Position numbers and translations under genes: made by a program. A stretch of 64,000 nucleotides of DNA, taken from the NCBI GenBank assembly GCA_947643415.1, contig CANRWA010000003.1, positions 50,482 to 114,481 of the forward strand, in the 5' to 3' direction. Each line of letters begins with the position of its first letter. Position 1 is the stretch's first letter. Shown here piece after piece: positions 61,378 to 64,000 of the stretch. The notes below the pieces were generated by a model. That model was not told the DNA's origin. It made no database searches and worked only from the letters and a program-made list of their open reading frames with translations. Source of the DNA: an uncultured Clostridia bacterium (GTDB lineage Bacteria; Bacillota; Clostridia; Lachnospirales; Lachnospiraceae).

Positions 61378-62673
61378 GTGAAAAGATATTTGTGGGAGAT
61401 ATCTGCTCTGGCTATTTGTATGCTGATACTGCATGTGATGTTCGCTATGCAGCTTGTCCCGCTTTTGTGTGTGGGAGGTGCCGGGCTTTTTCTTCTGCCG
61501 GTCGTGAACCGGTGTATATGGCGCACTTATGGGAAAAAGGCAGAATTTTTCGAACTGACTGCTTATATGGAGCAACTGATCTGTTCCTATAAGAGGTGGG
61601 GTACGATTTCGCCAGCCCTTGAAGACTGCAGGACATTATATCCGGAGGAGAGCCGGATGAGCAAGGTTTTACAGCAGGCGTTATATATATTGAAGACGGG
61701 AGAAGGAGTCGGCGATCATAAAATAGTAGAAACAGCATTGGCAAAGATACAGGATTTGTACCCAAGCAGAAGGCTGCAGCTTCTTCACGGATTTTTGTGT
61801 AAGGCAGAAAAAACAGGGGGCGACAGGACAGAAGAATTGGATATTCTATTACGAGATATGCAGTCGTGGAAACGCAGGGTTATCTTGTACCAGAAGAAAA
61901 AACAGTTTATCCGTAATGAGAGTGTATTTGCTGTTGTTATATCTGTTCTTCTATGCGATCTGTCTCTCTGCCTTATACCATGGAATCTGCGGGAGATCCT
62001 GACCGGAACCAGAATGTTTCAGTATTTTACAGCGATATTTATTATTGTGCTTATGACAGCAGAGGTAGTCCTGCTGTATCATCTCACGGGATCCTGGCTG
62101 GATATATTTGTTCAGACAGAAAGAGATGTAATCAGGATGCAGAACAGTTATAGAAAGGTAAAAGACCAAAAGAAAGGCATAACGGGGTATATGGCGAAAA
62201 AGATATGCCAGAGAGAGGTGGAGAGGGAATTTCCATACTGGCTGCTTTCTTTAACGTTGTATCTGCAGCAGGAAGGTGTTTATCAGGCAGTAAGGTTGTC
62301 CCAGAGTCTGGGGGCACAGGGTTTTTTTCAGGAGGAAGTGAGAAGGCTCCTTGGGGCGATTTACGATGACCCGGTTTCCCTGCAGCCTTATTTATCGTTC
62401 TTTCGGGAATTGGGACTAACAGAAATACAGACAGGGATGAAGCTGCTCTATGCGGTGAACAGTAATGATTATAAGGATATGGGACGGCAGATCCGTTTCC
62501 TAGTGGAACAGAATAATGTAGTAATGGATCAATGTGAAAAGAAGCAGTTTGACAGCCAGATTGCCGGAATGGGATTTCTAAAGCAGATTCCCATGATCCT
62601 CGCCTGTGCTAAGGTGGTGTTTGACCTTGTTCTTCTTTTGATGCTTACTATGGGAAGATATCTTGTATTGTGA
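61378..62673 (+). CDS. TadB/TadC-like membrane platform protein
   Basis: 431 residues, GTG start. Membrane spans near 5-22, 27-43, 178-198, 212-235 and 405-428. The cytoplasmic part ELTAYMEQLICSYKRWGTISPALEDCRTLYPEESRMSKVLQQAL resembles the helical bundle of GspF/TadB domains, and the second bundle is FPYWLLSLTLYLQQEGVYQAVRLSQSLGAQGFFQEEVRRLL. Low similarity to classic TadB, assigned by position after CpaF and by topology. It should anchor the ATPase in the membrane. Confidence 0.72.
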   Translation: MKRYLWEISALAICMLILHVMFAMQLVPLLCVGGAGLFLLPVVNRCIWRTYGKKAEFFELTAYMEQLICSYKRWGTISPALEDCRTLYPEESRMSKVLQQALYILKTGEGVGDHKIVETALAKIQDLYPSRRLQLLHGFLCKAEKTGGDRTEELDILLRDMQSWKRRVILYQKKKQFIRNESVFAVVISVLLCDLSLCLIPWNLREILTGTRMFQYFTAIFIIVLMTAEVVLLYHLTGSWLDIFVQTERDVIRMQNSYRKVKDQKKGITGYMAKKICQREVEREFPYWLLSLTLYLQQEGVYQAVRLSQSLGAQGFFQEEVRRLLGAIYDDPVSLQPYLSFFRELGLTEIQTGMKLLYAVNSNDYKDMGRQIRFLVEQNNVVMDQCEKKQFDSQIAGMGFLKQIPMILACAKVVFDLVLLLMLTMGRYLVL

Positions 62674-62692
62674 AAGGGTGGTGGTGTCAGTT

Positions 62693-62796
62693 ATGGGGAG
62701 TTAATAGAAAAAATAGCAGAAGTATTGTCACTTATTATATTTGGTGCACTGATTCTATTTGTATTTGAATGTTTTCAGTTAATTATGGGGGGATGA
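62693..62796 (+). pseudogene. Small pilin-like membrane peptide, frame interrupted at a G-run
   Basis: A frame with no start reads GELIEKIAEVLSLIIFGALI, LFVFECFQLIMGG, then TGA (62794-62796). The ATG at 62693 is one base out of phase: it is followed by four G; with five, the frame would be MGELIEKIAEV.... One charged helix plus one span suggests a Flp-like pilin or accessory peptide. It may be intact in the organism if the G count is wrong. Confidence 0.45.
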
Positions 62797-62799
62797 CCA

Positions 62800-63231
62800 G
62801 TGCATAACTTCTTTGCGCTATACGGAAAATACTGTCTCAGCATTTTGCTTATGTTGTCTATGGCAATTGGCAGCTTTTTCTTATTTCGGCTGATCTGGCA
62901 GCAGTATGGTGTTGTCTCAGATGGGGAAAAGGCGGATTTTGGACAAAATCCGTTATGGGGAGAAGAGCCTGTGATTGATGTGAGAAGCTGCCGTTTCTTA
63001 CAAAATCAGAAAGTGAAGTTTGCCGGCATGGCATCTGCGAGAGATGTAAATGGTGATGACCTGACATCGGAGCTTATTTTCCAGGATGAAGAAGGAAATC
63101 CGTTATCAGGATATCTGAATACAGAAAAACCTGGTATATATTCTCTTTTTATTTATGTTCGCAGTTTAGTGACTGGCAGGGAAAGCAGTAAAAATATTAC
63201 TGTACTTGTGGATGGGAGAGTGAGCGGATGA
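62800..63231 (+). CDS. Single-span envelope protein of the Tad-like locus
   Basis: 143 residues, GTG start with GGGGGATGACC ahead. One membrane span, YCLSILLMLSMAIGSFFLFRLIW (about 11-33), then an extracellular domain: IDVRSCRFLQNQKVKFAGMASARDVNGDDLTSELIFQDEEGNPLSGYLNTEKPGIYSLFIYVRS. The layout DVNGDDLTSE...PGIY is like bacterial Ig or cadherin-type modules (compare V-G-D-T...PGTYTVTYTVTDS). It overlaps the next gene by 4 bp. Probably part of the assembled structure. Confidence 0.65.
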   Translation: MHNFFALYGKYCLSILLMLSMAIGSFFLFRLIWQQYGVVSDGEKADFGQNPLWGEEPVIDVRSCRFLQNQKVKFAGMASARDVNGDDLTSELIFQDEEGNPLSGYLNTEKPGIYSLFIYVRSLVTGRESSKNITVLVDGRVSG

Positions 63232-63560
63232 GAATGACAGGTATGATCAGTCATTTTGTTCTTTTGGTCTTTCTGACCATATTTCTCTGGATCGGTGTCA
63301 CCTATGTCTCGCAAAATATACAATACAGTAACGCCAGGCAGTTTCACAGCAGTGTTATACATCAATTGGAAAACAGTTATTTCTCTGTTGATACAATAGA
63401 AGAGTGTAAGGCAAAGGCAAAAGAAAATGGCTATTATCTGACGATAGAGACATATGGGCAGGAAGGATACCGGGACGCCAGGGTAATACTGGATATGGAT
63501 TTTATATTTCCGGTTATTCAGGTGACGAGACGCTATACGATTGAAGGATATGCAAGATAA
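63228..63560 (+). CDS. Pseudopilin-like protein
   Basis: 110 residues. The ATG overlaps the previous stop (ATGA). A hydrophobic N-terminal helix, MISHFVLLVFLTIFLWIGVTYVSQNIQYSNARQFHSSVIHQLENS, is followed by a short beta domain (YYLTIETYGQEGYRDARVILDMDF). This is the lollipop form of pseudopilins and TadE/TadF-like proteins, without an obvious prepilin peptidase site (no Gly-Phe before the helix). Probably a structural or priming subunit. Confidence 0.62.
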   Translation: MRMTGMISHFVLLVFLTIFLWIGVTYVSQNIQYSNARQFHSSVIHQLENSYFSVDTIEECKAKAKENGYYLTIETYGQEGYRDARVILDMDFIFPVIQVTRRYTIEGYAR

Positions 63561-63574
63561 ACGGGAGGTAAAAG

Positions 63575-63949
63575 GTGAAAACAGTGGTTTTATCAGTAAT
63601 CAGTATCAGTTCCATTCTTCTTGTGGTCATGATCCATATCACAGTGAATGAGGAATCTGTTCAGACCGTCGAAGTCAGTGATGCACTGGCTTCGGCAATG
63701 AACCAGACGATGACAGAGGTGATGGAACAGGGAAGTTATGGGATCAGCAGCCGGAATGAATTGGTAGCTGCCTTTTTGCAGGCCATGCTGCAGAAGGTAG
63801 ATAAAAATATAAGTTTGACAATGAGGATTCATCATCTGGATGAAAGAAACGGAACAATGGATGTAGAGGCAGTTGGGGAGTATATACTCCCTGATAGAAA
63901 TAAAAAACAGATTTCAATTCGACGGCAGGTTGTATTTGCCGGAAAATAA
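63575..63949 (+). CDS. TadE-like envelope protein
   Basis: 124 residues, GTG start after GGGAGG. One N-terminal span, VVLSVISISSILLVVMIHITV, then an extracellular region with VSDALASAMNQTMTEVMEQ and beta strands ISLTMRIHHLDERNGTMDVEAVGEYILPDRNKKQISIRRQVVF. The DALASAMNQTM segment resembles the start of archaeal-like or Tad minor-pilin domains in Clostridia. The last gene in view; the locus continues past the window end. Confidence 0.6.
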   Translation: MKTVVLSVISISSILLVVMIHITVNEESVQTVEVSDALASAMNQTMTEVMEQGSYGISSRNELVAAFLQAMLQKVDKNISLTMRIHHLDERNGTMDVEAVGEYILPDRNKKQISIRRQVVFAGK

Positions 63950-64000
63950 AGGGAGCATTCCTGTTAAGTAACAAATAGCGGGTTTGCAAAAAATGAGTGT

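Noticed and set aside
1..64000. CRISPR arrays, rRNA operons, prophage structural genes
   Set aside because: No regularly spaced repeats, no rRNA-like sequence and no capsid, tail or terminase proteins were found in reading the window.

Overview
The window looks like a chromosome segment of a gut-type Clostridia (Firmicutes), most probably a Lachnospiraceae. Evidence: AGGAGG-type ribosome binding sites throughout, BlaI/M56 pairs, an NAD-type pyrK-pyrD pair, a DUF6033-like protein, a Lachnospiraceae-style Tad/Flp secretion locus, and a Fn3-like surface protein. This placement is inference from gene content; no rRNA or tRNA is present to settle it.

Layout. 1-5.9 kb: end of a Fn3-like surface protein, a BlaI/M56 regulator-protease pair preceded by a 65-bp inverted-repeat element, a DUF6033-like protein, and a MATE exporter with a divergent LysR regulator. 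5.9-6.2 kb: a tiny holin-like type I toxin with an apparent antisense antitoxin RNA. 6.4-16.8 kb: small single-gene units (methyltransferase, four GNAT acetyltransferases, NUDIX, CbrC-like, YjbR, XRE regulators, ACT protein) and a solitary hisD with an attenuator-like leader. 16.8-24 kb: membrane glycosyltransferase, adenosine deaminase, Y-family polymerase with YolD-like partner, chemoreceptor. 24-31.8 kb: a complete four-gene Wadjet anti-plasmid system in the order jetD-jetA-jetB-jetC, followed by a broken tyrosine integrase. 32.3-34.4 kb: csrA, flagellin and two cell-envelope genes; the flagellin leader carries a hairpin that presents GGA in its loop. 34.5-39.4 kb: an AlbA_2/ATPase regulator-like gene, an esterase, and a second BlaI/M56 pair. 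39.4-45 kb: asd, a NUDIX gene and pyrC-pyrF-pyrK-pyrD.

45-56.7 kb is an AT-rich, decayed integrative island lying between pyrD and pyrE. It holds orphan proteins, one intact and two broken toxin-antitoxin modules, an IS110 element, an internally deleted IS1182 copy, an IS200 scrap, a Schlafen-like AlbA_2 protein, an excisionase and an integrase whose surviving part is fused in frame to pyrE. 57.7 kb to the end is a divergent Tad/Flp-type pilus or secretion locus (CpaE-like, beta-helix surface protein, CpaF ATPase, TadB/C-like, pseudopilin-like proteins).

Cross-cutting observations: (i) a 13-19 bp motif, TAGCTCAACGGCGCCAATT, recurs at four sites with a degenerate fifth copy; two pairs are inverted around leader or promoter DNA and one copy supplies the stop codon of an XRE gene; (ii) several genes are broken by single-base changes in homopolymer runs, which may be decay, switching or sequencing error. 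No wholly unknown multi-gene system is proven. The best candidates for new biology are the inverted-repeat element, the hisD leader, the divergent Tad locus and the cargo of the pyrD/pyrE island.
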